Part shown: positions 1-8,242 of the stretch, piece after piece
Layout: each line of letters starts with the position of its first letter
How positions within the stretch are numbered: position 1 is the stretch's first letter
Origin: Betaproteobacteria bacterium
Lineage (GTDB): Bacteria > Pseudomonadota > Gammaproteobacteria > Burkholderiales > Burkholderiaceae_D
DNA: 64,000 bases
Reading direction: 5' to 3'
Assembly (NCBI GenBank): GCA_025356395.1
Contig: JANXTA010000058.1
Span: forward strand, 1 to 64,000
Notes under the pieces: generated by a model
The model's input: the letters and a program-made list of their open reading frames with translations, nothing else
The model's database searches: none
Told to the model about the DNA's origin: nothing
Position numbers and translations under genes: made by a program

Positions 1-249
1 CTCTACGCGGATCGCTTCACGAGGCCAGGTGCGTAACATGCACGACCGACTTGCCCACCGCGTCGGCCGTTCGTCGCAAACGACGCCCGCCACCGTGGAC
101 CAGTCTCAGACCGCCTCGCACACAAAATTCCTGACACTCCCGTGACACGCGTCTCGACGCGCATCGATGCGCGTTCCTCGCGGCCTCCCGGCCGAGTCAT
201 GTAGCGCAGGGCCCTCCTGCATCCATGAACCTCATCGAGGATTTGAACC

Positions 250-1002
250 ATGAGCCCCACCCAAGTTGCATCGGTCGAAGGCAATCAGGACCTGCTGATC
301 AAGAACAACGCCTTGCTCCAGTCCAACAGCACCACGCTGAAGGACAACAAGTCGATGCTCGAAGACAACCACGGCACGTTGAACAGCAACCACGGCATCG
401 TGGTCGGCAACAAGAAGACGCTCGAGGCCAACGCGGCCGCGCTCGTCGACAACCACGCGCTGCTCGCGGGCAACAAGGCAAGCATCGACGGCAACCACGT
501 GCTGCTGGCGGGCAACTCGGCTGCAGTGCGTGCGAATTCGGCGTCCATCGCGGCGAACAAGTCGGCGCTGTCGGCCAACGCCATCAAGCTCGGCGCCAAC
601 AGCGACCTGCTCGTCGGCAACAAGACGATGCTGACGGTCAATCACGACGTGCTGCTCGACAACCGGCGGACGCTTGAAGGCAACGCGTCGACGCTGATCT
701 CGAACCACGCGCTGCTCGAGTCGAACAGGGGCGCGCTCGGTGACAACCACGAGCTGCTGGAAAGCAACCACGGGTTGATGGCGTCGAATTGCGACAAGAT
801 CGGCGTGAACTCCGACGCGCTGGCCAAGAACTTCGGCGTCCTGCAGGCCAATCGCGACGCCGTGTCCGCCAACTCGCATTCGCTCGAGACCAACCACGCA
901 CTGCTCGAAGCCAACAGCCGCCTGCTCAAGAGCAACGCGACGATGCTGTCAGCGAACCACGACGTGCTGATGCTGATCGCGACGAAGCTGGGCGTGATCT
1001 AG
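250..1002 (+). CDS. Heptad-repeat protein with Asn at every seventh residue
   Basis: I do not recognise a named family. The 250-residue protein is almost entirely a perfect 7-residue repeat: asparagine falls at residues 12, 19, 26 and so on to 236 without a single insertion or deletion (33 Asn in register), and the fourth residue of each unit is Leu, Ile, Val or Met. Proline is absent after residue 3. The Leu-x-x-Asn pattern fits a coiled coil with the hydrophobic residue at position a and Asn at position d, as in trimeric autotransporter stalks; a short-coil beta-solenoid with an Asn ladder is an alternative. There is no signal peptide, membrane segment or anchor domain. GAGGA about nine bases upstream supports the ATG. 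No operon partner is evident; the transporter downstream starts 57 bases later. Real gene likely, function unknown. Confidence 0.8.
   Translation: MSPTQVASVEGNQDLLIKNNALLQSNSTTLKDNKSMLEDNHGTLNSNHGIVVGNKKTLEANAAALVDNHALLAGNKASIDGNHVLLAGNSAAVRANSASIAANKSALSANAIKLGANSDLLVGNKTMLTVNHDVLLDNRRTLEGNASTLISNHALLESNRGALGDNHELLESNHGLMASNCDKIGVNSDALAKNFGVLQANRDAVSANSHSLETNHALLEANSRLLKSNATMLSANHDVLMLIATKLGVI
250..1002 (+). repeat. 21-bp degenerate tandem repeat inside the heptad gene
   Basis: The whole coding region is periodic at 21 bases, matching the seven-residue protein repeat. Units keep an AAC/AAT codon at the same phase but have diverged widely at the other codons, so this is an old, selected protein repeat and not a freshly expanded minisatellite. 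Confidence 0.75.
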
Positions 1003-1059
1003 GCGGATTCCGTCCTTCAACCCGGCCGTCGGCCGCTCTCATTTCGTGTAGGAGCTCCC

Positions 1060-2439
1060 ATGCTGTTCGCCTCTACAGCCGTCAACGCCACCGGGCCCAA
1101 GGCCACCCGTATCGACCTGTTCAGCTTTTCGACGCCGCAGATGAAGGCCTTCCGCATCACGTGGATGGCGTTCTTCGTCTGCTTCTTCGCCTGGTTCGCC
1201 ACGGCACCGCTGATGCCGCTGATCAAGGCGGAGTTCGGCCTGACCAGGGACCAGATCGCCAACATCAACATCGCGGCCGTCGCCGTGACGATCCTGGTCC
1301 GCCTCGTCGTCGGCCCGCTGTGCGACCGTTTCGGGCCGCGTCGCACCTATACCTGGCTGCTGTTCCTCGGCGCGATCCCGGTGCTCGGGCTGTCGTTCGC
1401 GAAGAGCTACGAAGTGTTCCTGTTCTTCCGGCTGCTGATCGGCGCGATCGGCGCGTCGTTCGTGATCACGCAGTACCACACCAGCGTGATGTTCGCGCCC
1501 AACGTGGTCGGCACCGCGAACGCGACCGTCGGCGGCTGGGGCAACGCCGGCGGCGGCGTGACGCAGAGCCTGATGCCGCTGATCGTCGCGGCCGTGGTCA
1601 GCCTCGGCGTCGAGCAGGCCTACGGTTGGCGCGTGGCGATGATCGTGCCGGGTGTCGCGATGATCGTCATGGGCTTCGTCTACGCGCGATATACGCAGGA
1701 CACGCCGCAGGGCGACATCGTCGACCTGCGTGCCAAGGGAATCGCGGTCGACTCGGGCAAGAAAGGTGGCTGGGCGATCTTCGCGCAGGCGGCGCGCAAC
1801 TATCGCGTCTGGATGCTGGCCGCGACCTACGGCGCGTGCTTCGGTGTGGAGATCTTCATCCACAACATCGCGGCCAGCTACTACGTCGACAGCTTCGGCC
1901 TGTCGCTGCAGAGCGCCGGTTTCGCGGCCGGTATCTTCGGTGCACTCGCCCTGTTCGCGCGCGCGCTCGGCGGCATCTTCAGTGACCGCATCGCCCGCGG
2001 CAAGGGGCTCGACGGACGCACCATGCTGCTGTTCGGCTGCATGGTCGGCGAAGGCATCGGCCTGCTGCTGTTCAGCAAGGCGCCATCGGTCGGCCTGGCG
2101 ATCGCGGCCATGTCGTTCTTCGGCCTGTTCACGCACATGGTCTGCGGCGCGACCTATGCGCTGATGCCCTTCATCGATCGCAAGGCGCTGGGCGGCGTGG
2201 CCGGCCTGATCGGTGCGGGCGGCAACATCGGCGCGGTGATCGCCGGCTTCATCAACAAGGCGTCGCCGTCGACCTGGCAGACGCTGTGGGTCCTCGGCCT
2301 GGTCGTGCTGGCCACCGGCCTGTGCGCCGTGTCGGTCCGCTTCTCGCCGGCGCACAAGTCGGCCGAGCAGAAGCTTCTCGACGAAGCGCTGGCCCAGCGC
2401 GACGCGTCGCGGTCGGGCGGAGGCATGGTACCGGCCTGA
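1060..2439 (+). CDS. narK: NarK-type nitrate/nitrite MFS transporter
   Basis: A 459-residue polytopic major facilitator protein of the nitrate/nitrite porter (NNP) family, expected to move nitrate and/or nitrite across the inner membrane. Visible hallmarks are the NNP signature GGWGNAGGG at residues 158-166, the second glycine-rich motif GAGGNIG at about 385-391, the MFS loop motif around residues 85-95 (DRFGPRR), and arginines at 81 and 301 at the places where the family's two substrate-binding Arg residues lie (TM2 and TM8). Length is normal for the 12-TM type. AGGAG stands just before the ATG. No nitrate reductase genes are in the window, so import for assimilation versus nitrate/nitrite exchange cannot be decided. 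Confidence 0.88.
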   Translation: MLFASTAVNATGPKATRIDLFSFSTPQMKAFRITWMAFFVCFFAWFATAPLMPLIKAEFGLTRDQIANINIAAVAVTILVRLVVGPLCDRFGPRRTYTWLLFLGAIPVLGLSFAKSYEVFLFFRLLIGAIGASFVITQYHTSVMFAPNVVGTANATVGGWGNAGGGVTQSLMPLIVAAVVSLGVEQAYGWRVAMIVPGVAMIVMGFVYARYTQDTPQGDIVDLRAKGIAVDSGKKGGWAIFAQAARNYRVWMLAATYGACFGVEIFIHNIAASYYVDSFGLSLQSAGFAAGIFGALALFARALGGIFSDRIARGKGLDGRTMLLFGCMVGEGIGLLLFSKAPSVGLAIAAMSFFGLFTHMVCGATYALMPFIDRKALGGVAGLIGAGGNIGAVIAGFINKASPSTWQTLWVLGLVVLATGLCAVSVRFSPAHKSAEQKLLDEALAQRDASRSGGGMVPA

Positions 2440-2483
2440 AGTTGTATTAAGGTGGATGTCCCTCGACGCTCATCGGGTCCGCC

Positions 2484-2882
2484 ATGTACATTCCACCCGG
2501 CTTCAGCACGGTCACGCCTTACTACTTCGTCGACGATGCAGAGGCTTTCATCCGCTTCCTGATCGACGGCCTCGGTGGTGAGGAGACCGGTCGCTCGATG
2601 CGTCCCGACGGCTGCGTCGCCAATGTCCAGGTGGTCCTCGGTACGTCGACGGTGATGGTCAGCGAGGGCTCGCCCGCATTCCCTGCGATGGCGGGTTCCT
2701 ACTACCTCTACGTCGAAGACGCCGACGCGTCGATGCGGCGCGCGGTCGCGGCCGGTGCGACCCAGATCTCGAACGTCGGCGACATGCCCTACGGTGATCG
2801 GCAGGGCGGCGTACGCACTGCGCATGCTGGACGTCGCAGTGTTCGAGGACCACACCGAACTCGTCCCGATCGAGGCGCTTGA
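2484..2882 (+). CDS. VOC/glyoxalase-like protein with disrupted C-terminus
   Basis: The first ~105 residues match the PhnB-like branch of the vicinal oxygen chelate superfamily (PYYFVDDAEAFIRFL near the start, then GDMPYGDRQGGV at about 97-108). In intact relatives the latter is followed by a D-P-x-G-N-x-W strand carrying the last metal ligand. Here it is followed instead by an Arg-rich tail of the kind produced by an out-of-frame read. In the neighbouring frame the same bases read AYALRMLDVAVFEDHTELV and on to a stop, which looks like the end of a different coding sequence. The gene therefore seems truncated by a deletion or frameshift and is probably not a working enzyme. Confidence 0.55.
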   Translation: MYIPPGFSTVTPYYFVDDAEAFIRFLIDGLGGEETGRSMRPDGCVANVQVVLGTSTVMVSEGSPAFPAMAGSYYLYVEDADASMRRAVAAGATQISNVGDMPYGDRQGGVRTAHAGRRSVRGPHRTRPDRGA

Positions 2883-3172
2883 TGACGTCTGAGAAAAATA
2901 TCGCTGGTGAGACGCAGGCGAAGTCGCTTGAATCACGTTATTGGTTTCCCGCGAAACGGTATGGATGGGGCTGGGGCTTTCCGACTCGCTGGCAAGGATG
3001 GATCGCGTCGCTGGCTTATGTGGCTCTTTTGTTCGTCGACTCGATCGTCTTTCCACCGGCGGCGCAGTCCACCGAATTTTTCTTCGGGCTGGGCTTCCTG
3101 AGCGTAGCGATGCTCCTCACTTGCTATTGGAGAGGGGAGCCACCGGCATGGCGATGGGGGAGGTTGCCCTGA
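2882..3172 (+). CDS. Small two-helix membrane protein
   Basis: Ninety-six residues from the ATG that overlaps the previous stop by one base; a TTG one codon earlier is also open. It has a soluble N-terminus, the conserved-looking stretch RYGWGWGFPTRWQGW at about residues 26-40, then two hydrophobic helices and the ending EPPAWRWG. This architecture (K/R-YGWGWG...WQGW, two helices, GEPPxWRWG) recurs in small uncharacterised bacterial membrane proteins, so I take it as a real conserved hypothetical. It overlaps the next gene by 25 bases and is probably translated with it. Function unknown. Confidence 0.6.
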   Translation: MTSEKNIAGETQAKSLESRYWFPAKRYGWGWGFPTRWQGWIASLAYVALLFVDSIVFPPAAQSTEFFFGLGFLSVAMLLTCYWRGEPPAWRWGRLP

Positions 3173-3744
3173 ACCGCACCACGGCCGCTGACCTGCGACG
3201 ACCTGCCATGGATTCGATCGTCATTCGCCGCACGGAAAAGTTCGTCGAGCCGCAGTTCTCTGTCCTTCGAAGGCAGGTGTTCGCCGAAGTCCAACAGTCC
3301 TCCGAGCCGTTGGAATCACTGTTGCGCGATGAGTCGGCGAACCCCTCTGCTGCGCCTCATCAGCAATCGCCGATGTTCAGGCTGGGTGCCTACTCGGGTG
3401 ATGAGCTGGTCGGCTGGTCATGTGGCTGGATGGAGCGAGGCCAGGTCTTCTACATGGCCAACAGCGGCGTCATCGCCTCCCGTCGACGGCAGGGGATCTA
3501 CCAGTCCCTGCTCGGCGCGATTCGCGAACTCGCTTCGTCCGAGGGCGCCGTGGCGCTTCGTTCCCAACATTCGGTTCTCAACAATCCGGTGCTCATCGCG
3601 AAGCTGCGCGCCGGCTTCCACGTCTCGGGCCTGTCGCAGTCCGCTCAGATGGGCACGCTGGTCGAGTTGACGCTCCATCTGTACGAAGGGCGGCAACGGA
3701 TGTACCGGGATCGGGCACTCCCGTATGTCGCCACGGAATCCTGA
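3148..3744 (+). CDS. GNAT-family N-acetyltransferase
   Basis: A 198-residue protein with a GNAT fold: a strand and loop with the acetyl-CoA pyrophosphate-binding pattern (residues VIASRRRQGIYQSLLGAI, about 106-123) followed by the helix and strand that normally complete the fold. The acceptor is unknown. I chose the ATG at 3148 because GAGAGGGGAG lies about eight bases upstream. A later ATG at 3208 also leaves the domain intact, and the longer open frame upstream overlaps the preceding gene. It lies in a short same-strand run with the membrane protein before it. Confidence 0.7.
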   Translation: MAMGEVALNRTTAADLRRPAMDSIVIRRTEKFVEPQFSVLRRQVFAEVQQSSEPLESLLRDESANPSAAPHQQSPMFRLGAYSGDELVGWSCGWMERGQVFYMANSGVIASRRRQGIYQSLLGAIRELASSEGAVALRSQHSVLNNPVLIAKLRAGFHVSGLSQSAQMGTLVELTLHLYEGRQRMYRDRALPYVATES

Positions 3745-3831
3745 CAGGGGCTCCTCGGCGACTGTTGCGGTCCTCCGTCTCCATGCGTCCACCTCCGATG
3801 ATCGAGTCGTCAAGCCACCAGAAGGAAACCC

Positions 3832-4206
3832 ATGATCGATCACACCGGAATAGGCGTCGCCAACGTTGCCGCATCAGCCGCGTTCCACGACACTGCACTC
3901 GGCGCCCTCGGGATGCACCGCTCGATGCAGATGCCGGATGGCGAGGGTATCGACGGTATCGGCTACGGCTTTCGATATCCGATCTTCTGGATCGATCGAT
4001 TCCATCCGCACTCGACACGGCAGCACACCGCGTGCGCCGCCAGGAGCCGAGCTGAAGTGGACGCTTTATACGCGGCAGCGATGGGCGCCGGCGGAACAGG
4101 CAACGGCGCTCCCGGTGCCCGCGCCGATCAATCGACGCCCAACTACTACGCTGCGTTCGAGCTCGACCCGGACGGGAACAATGTCGAAGCTGTCTTTCGT
4201 GGCTAG
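3832..4206 (+). CDS. VOC/glyoxalase-family protein
   Basis: A 124-residue single-module vicinal oxygen chelate protein. His4 near the N-terminus (MIDHTGIGV) and the C-terminal strand YYAAFELDPDGNNVEAVF, carrying the acidic ligand, are the usual metal-binding positions. Unlike the VOC gene at 2484 its C-terminus is intact. AAGGA sits seven bases before the ATG. Substrate is not predictable from sequence; proteins of this type often act as dioxygenases, lyases or resistance proteins. Confidence 0.75.
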   Translation: MIDHTGIGVANVAASAAFHDTALGALGMHRSMQMPDGEGIDGIGYGFRYPIFWIDRFHPHSTRQHTACAARSRAEVDALYAAAMGAGGTGNGAPGARADQSTPNYYAAFELDPDGNNVEAVFRG

Positions 4207-4541
4207 CGCGGCAACGGCGGCCCGGGCTTTCCATCGAGCGCTGGCAGATGTTTCATCGCCGCAGGTGAGGTTTTTCTGCAGGCAGTGCAATTGCATCCCG
4301 AATGCGAGCGTGAGGACGAGGGCCGCCGGTTTGTCGAAGCGCTGCGTCAGCACGGACCGGCGTGTCGCTGTCGGCCGCTGCTTCTTTTCCGGACTGATCG
4401 GCTGAACCGCTGGGCTTTGTAGTCACCGACCCCCGCTTCTTCACGACCCCGACGAAGTTCCGGCAATGGCTGGGCCGCCATGCGTCAACATCCACCGAAC
4501 TCATCGTCGGCTTCCACAAGGTCGGCTCGGGTCGGCCGAGC
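4207..4541. other. Gap before the YdeI-like gene
   Basis: The first ~190 bases hold nothing I can support. From 4398 the frame of the following YdeI-like gene is open and encodes its expected N-terminus, but without ATG, GTG or TTG in that frame before 4542. No promoter or terminator is obvious. Confidence 0.4.
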
Positions 4542-4985
4542 ATGACGTGGCCCGAGTCGGTCGACGAAGCGCTTTGCGTCGGCTGGATCGACGGCGTTCG
4601 CAAGCGCATCGACGAGCACGCGTATCAGATCCGTTTCACGCCGCGCAAACCGACCTCGATTTGGAGTGCGATCAACATCGCCAAGATCCATCACCTGGCA
4701 GCAGAGGGTCGGCTCGGGCCGGCAGGTGCCAAAGCTTTCGCGCATCGCAGCGAAGCGAAGTCTGTCGTCTACGCGTACGAGCAGGACGCGATGGCCAGCC
4801 TCTCGCCCGAGGAAGCGACCGCGTTCAGGAAGCACGAGGCCGCATGGTCGTTCCTCGAAGCCACGCCAGCGGGCTATCGGAGGGTGGTGCTGCACTGGGT
4901 CGTCGCTGCCAAGAAACCCGCAACCCGCGCGGCACGGCTCGCGAAGCTCTTCGGGGCCTGTGCCGAGGGCAAGCGACTTCGATAG
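4542..4985 (+). CDS. YdeI/OmpD-associated family protein, 5' end uncertain
   Basis: Strong match to the YdeI/OmpD-associated (bacteriocin-protection-like) family: WPESVDEALCVGWIDGVRK at residues 3-21, then IRFTPRKPTSIWSAIN. Family members normally begin about 40 residues earlier with a (P)RFF-T-P-x-x-F-R-x-WL segment. That segment is present here at 4425-4541 in the same frame but lacks a canonical start codon; a CTG at 4410 is the only near-start. So either a rare start is used, the start codon was lost, or a short N-terminally truncated product is made. Biochemical role is unknown; relatives are linked to stress and peptide resistance. It is convergent with the tail-sheath gene, 11 bases away. 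Confidence 0.65.
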   Translation: MTWPESVDEALCVGWIDGVRKRIDEHAYQIRFTPRKPTSIWSAINIAKIHHLAAEGRLGPAGAKAFAHRSEAKSVVYAYEQDAMASLSPEEATAFRKHEAAWSFLEATPAGYRRVVLHWVVAAKKPATRAARLAKLFGACAEGKRLR

Positions 4986-4996
4986 GACGTCGCGCG

Positions 4997-6127
4997 TCAG
5001 GTCGCGGTCATGAAGCAGAGACGCAGCACGACGAACTCCGCCGGCCGCAGGGGCGCGACGCCGACCATCACGATCAGCCGACCCGCTTCGATGTCGGCTT
5101 GCGTCATCGTGGTCGTGTCGCAGCGAACGTACCAGGCCTGCCCGGACCTGACGCCTGACAACGCGCCCTGGCGCCACAGGCCGTCGAGCAAACCGGCGAT
5201 CGAGGCGCGTAACGTCGCCCAGGTCGTCTCGATGTTCGGCTCGAAGACGATCCACGTGAGTCCCGCCTCGATGCTGGTCTCGATGAAGAGCATCAGACGA
5301 CGGACCGAAACGTACCGGTAGTCCGGATCGCCGCCCGCGCCGGCCAGCGTGCGCGCCCCCCAGATCACGATCGATCGATTCGGCAGCGCCCGAAGCGCGT
5401 CGATGCCGGCTGCGTTCATCGCATCGGCGACCCGCGCATCGATCGGAATGGCGAGCCCAGTCGCGCCGATCACCGTCGCTTCGGTCCCCGCGGCTGCCTT
5501 CCAGACACCACGCTGCGCGTCGATGCGAGCGCAGACGCCGGCCACGAAGGCACTGGGCGGAAAGGAACGCGAGACGCTGCTCGCCGGGTCGATCGCGACG
5601 ACCCACGGCGCGTAGAGCGCCGACCAGCTCGCGTTGGCGCCGAGCAGTTGCGGGTCGGGTCCGCGTCCGAGCGAGGCGGCGGTCGCATCGGCCGCGCAGT
5701 CGGCGATGTAGAACACGCGGCGTGAGGCGCACTGCATCTGCAACGCGGCCTGCGTCGCAGGATCGGATTCGCCGGGAACGCAGAGGAGCTGGAAGCGGTC
5801 GATGGCATCGACCGGACCGCCGGCATCGAAGCATTTCGACAGTTCGGCATGGAAGGCTGCAGTGCCCACCCTGGAAGGCGACGCGATGATCCACGCGACC
5901 TGCCCGCCATTCGCGAAGTAGTGCGCGATCGAGCCGTCGAGGTCGCCGGCCGTGCCGAACGCGGTCCGATAGTCGATGAGGCTCGAGACCTTGACGGCGA
6001 CCTCGCGCGGGCCGCTCGCGGTGTTGCCGATGAACAGCGTGATCGACGTGGGCAGGGACTCGATGACGCGCGGTGGCGGCGCGCGTTCCTGCACGTACAC
6101 GCCCGGAGAGCTCGAAGGGATCGGCAT
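4997..6127 (-). CDS. Orphan contractile-tail sheath-like protein
   Basis: A 376-residue protein with the two ends of the phage tail sheath family. The N-terminus reads SPGVYVQERAPPPRVIESLPT then TLFIGNTASGP, followed by a NGG motif (ANGGQVAWII, residues 71-80). The C-terminal sheath domain ends with AWYVRCD..TMTQADIEAGRLIVMVGVAPLRPAEFVVLRL. It is short for a sheath (phage sheaths are usually larger, with inserted domains), so it is probably a minimal two-domain version as in contractile injection systems. No tube, baseplate, spike or ATPase genes flank it. Either an isolated remnant or a gene working with components elsewhere. Confidence 0.75.
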   Translation of the reverse strand: MPIPSSSPGVYVQERAPPPRVIESLPTSITLFIGNTASGPREVAVKVSSLIDYRTAFGTAGDLDGSIAHYFANGGQVAWIIASPSRVGTAAFHAELSKCFDAGGPVDAIDRFQLLCVPGESDPATQAALQMQCASRRVFYIADCAADATAASLGRGPDPQLLGANASWSALYAPWVVAIDPASSVSRSFPPSAFVAGVCARIDAQRGVWKAAAGTEATVIGATGLAIPIDARVADAMNAAGIDALRALPNRSIVIWGARTLAGAGGDPDYRYVSVRRLMLFIETSIEAGLTWIVFEPNIETTWATLRASIAGLLDGLWRQGALSGVRSGQAWYVRCDTTTMTQADIEAGRLIVMVGVAPLRPAEFVVLRLCFMTAT

Positions 6128-6194
6128 CGTGGTCCTTCACGCAAAGCCGAACGATACGAGTGTTCGGTGCGCGGTGTCGCGCCGTTTCTTTCCT

Positions 6195-7124
6195 TCAGCT
6201 CGCCGGCACGCGGATCGCGAACATGTCCCCGAACGCGCGGCGCATGTCGCGCTCACCGAGGCGCAGGCTGTTGTTGTGCGTGCCGTCTTCCACGACGATC
6301 AGGCGCTTGGGCTCGGGCGCCGCGTCGAACAGCTTGCGACCGAAACCCAACGGCACGTAGCGATCGCTACTTCCATGCAGCACGATCACCGGCATGCGGA
6401 CGTCGGCGATCTTGTCAACCGCGTCGAATTTCTGCGACAACAAGAGCTGGATCGGCAGCCACGGATACGAGAACGAACGTGCGATGTCGGCGAGCGTGGT
6501 AAACGACGCCTCGATCACCAAGCCACTCGCGGGCGCCGTGGTGCCGCCCTTCTTCGCTTCGTTCGACAGCGACGAGGCGAGATCGACTGCGATCGCGCCG
6601 CCGAGCGAGTGGCCGTAGATGAAGCGGCGCTGTGGATCGGGCTCGAGCCTGGCCAGGGCATCCCAGCCGATGCGCGCGTCCTCGTACACCGCTTTCTCCG
6701 ACGGCAGGTCGCCCTCGCTCTTGCCGAAGCCTCGGTAGTCGATCGCGAAGACGGAGAACCCGAGGTCGTGCAGCTCGCGGATGCGGAACAGTTGTCCCGT
6801 CAGGTTCCAGCGCGATCCGTGCAGATAGAGGATGGCCGGGGCGTCCTTGCGGGTCGACGGCCACCACCACGCATGGACCGACTGCTTCGCGAGGGCCTTC
6901 GGCGCGCTCGACGGTTGAGGCACAGCGAGGTCCATCTCCTTCAGCCCTTGCGGCAGGCCGTCGTACCAGCGTGCGACACCCGGCTCGATGCGAAACACGA
7001 TCTCGCGCTCCTTCTGCGCGAGGCTCGTGCAGCCGGCTACCGCGAGAAGCGCGCCCAGTCCGGTGGCGGCGAGTGCAAGCCAGGTCCTGGGCTTGTGAAG
7101 CAGGGGAACGGGTCGGGAGGGCAA
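6195..7124 (-). CDS. Alpha/beta hydrolase lipoprotein
   Basis: A 309-residue serine hydrolase predicted to be lipid-anchored: an N-terminal hydrophobic segment ends in the lipobox LAVAGC (Cys at about residue 32). The nucleophile elbow is GHSLGG (about 171-176), preceded by the oxyanion-type motif LYLHGSRWN. The acid is probably in HGSSDRYVP and the histidine in EDGTHNN near the C-terminus. It resembles the BEM46/YfhR-like branch of alpha/beta hydrolases. Substrate unknown. It is transcribed alone, divergent from the PEP-CTERM gene. Confidence 0.82.
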   Translation of the reverse strand: MPSRPVPLLHKPRTWLALAATGLGALLAVAGCTSLAQKEREIVFRIEPGVARWYDGLPQGLKEMDLAVPQPSSAPKALAKQSVHAWWWPSTRKDAPAILYLHGSRWNLTGQLFRIRELHDLGFSVFAIDYRGFGKSEGDLPSEKAVYEDARIGWDALARLEPDPQRRFIYGHSLGGAIAVDLASSLSNEAKKGGTTAPASGLVIEASFTTLADIARSFSYPWLPIQLLLSQKFDAVDKIADVRMPVIVLHGSSDRYVPLGFGRKLFDAAPEPKRLIVVEDGTHNNSLRLGERDMRRAFGDMFAIRVPAS

Positions 7125-7368
7125 GGATGTCTTTCGGTCGGTCGCGGCGTGGCGTATCGGTAGATGAAGGCGTCGATCGGACCTGCAAGCCGACGCCGTG
7201 TTCTGCGCCCTGTCGAAGAACTTGACAGAAAGTCACGACGCGCCACACGCCGCGCGCGTCATCTCGCTGATTCGCCGACAGTTTCTCGTGGTGGTACGTC
7301 TTATGCAGCCCACGTTCACCCGACCGAGACGCCGCGACGCCTCCTTCGCCCATCCCCCGGAGGGCACC

Positions 7369-8242
7369 ATGAAGAATCGTTTCGCACAGTTGGCCATCGC
7401 GCTCGGCCTCGTCGGCGCCACGTCGCTCGTACCCACCGTCCAGGCTTCACCGGTGATCCACAGCAACCTCGCAGTCAACGGCCTGATGGCCGCCGCGTCC
7501 CGGCCGGGCACCGGCAGCTTCGAGATCGAGACTGCCGATGACTTCGTCCTCACACAGACGACGCGGGTCGATCACGCCACCTTCATCAGCCTGCTGCCTT
7601 CGGGCGCATCGCTCGGATCCATTACGCAGATCCGGCTCGAGATCTATCGGGTGCCCGAACGATTCGAACACCGGCCGCTCGCCGTCGGTGCCCACGCGCG
7701 TGAATTCGCCGTCGGACGTGGCGTTCGCCGAGCGCGACTCGACGGCCTTGCCATTGAGCTTCTCCGCGACGGTTGAGAACATGTCGTTCACGGCGTCGAA
7801 CTCGATCCGGCCGGGCGGCGTCCACGCGTCGCCCAACCAGTTCACCGGCGGCAACGGTCCCGTGACGGGGCAGGAGGTGCAGTTCGACGCCGGCCTCCTG
7901 ACGCCTTTCCTGTTGCCGGCCGATCACTACTTCTTCATCCCGCAAGTGCAGTTGTCCAACGGCACCTTCTACTGGCTCTCCGCCTCGCGGCCCATCAGCG
8001 GTGGAACGTCGTTCACGCCCGATCTGCAGGCCTGGACCCGCGACGCCATGCTGGACCCGGACTGGCTCCGCATCGGGACCGACATCGTCGGCGGCCAGCC
8101 GTCGCCCACAGTTAACATGGCTTTCGCGCTGAACGGGACCGCCGTGGGCGCTCAGGTCCCGGAGCCGGCTCTGATCGCCCTGTTCGGTTTCGGCGTGCTC
8201 GCGCTGTTCGCGACGCGCGGACTGCGACTCCGGCCCGACTGA
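7369..8242 (+). pseudogene. PEP-CTERM exported protein, frameshifted
   Basis: The N-terminus (MKNRFAQLAIALGLVGATSLV...VQAS) is a good signal peptide, with GGAGG upstream of the ATG at 7369. The reading frame breaks between about 7645 and 7665, at LEIYRV / PNDSNTGRSPSVPTRVNSPSD, and continues in the +1 frame to 8242. Joined, it encodes about 290 residues ending in a typical PEP-CTERM sorting signal: VPEP, a hydrophobic helix (ALIALFGFGVLALFAT) and RGLRLR, the substrate tail for exosortase/EpsH. No exosortase gene is in the window. The shift lies in a GGG/CCC run, so an assembly error is as likely as true inactivation. Confidence 0.75.

Noticed and set aside
3-284. Minus-strand frame at the window start
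   Set aside because: No recognisable motif, Arg-rich composition and overlap with the heptad gene start.
250-1002. Regular 21-base periodicity as a CRISPR array or non-coding satellite
   Set aside because: Units are contiguous with no spacers, diverge at most codons and keep one uninterrupted frame with a strict residue pattern, so it is a protein repeat.
2944-2957. GTTTCCCGCGAAAC as a third parS site
   Set aside because: The central CACGTG core is missing and it is not a true palindrome; two core mismatches make ParB binding unlikely.
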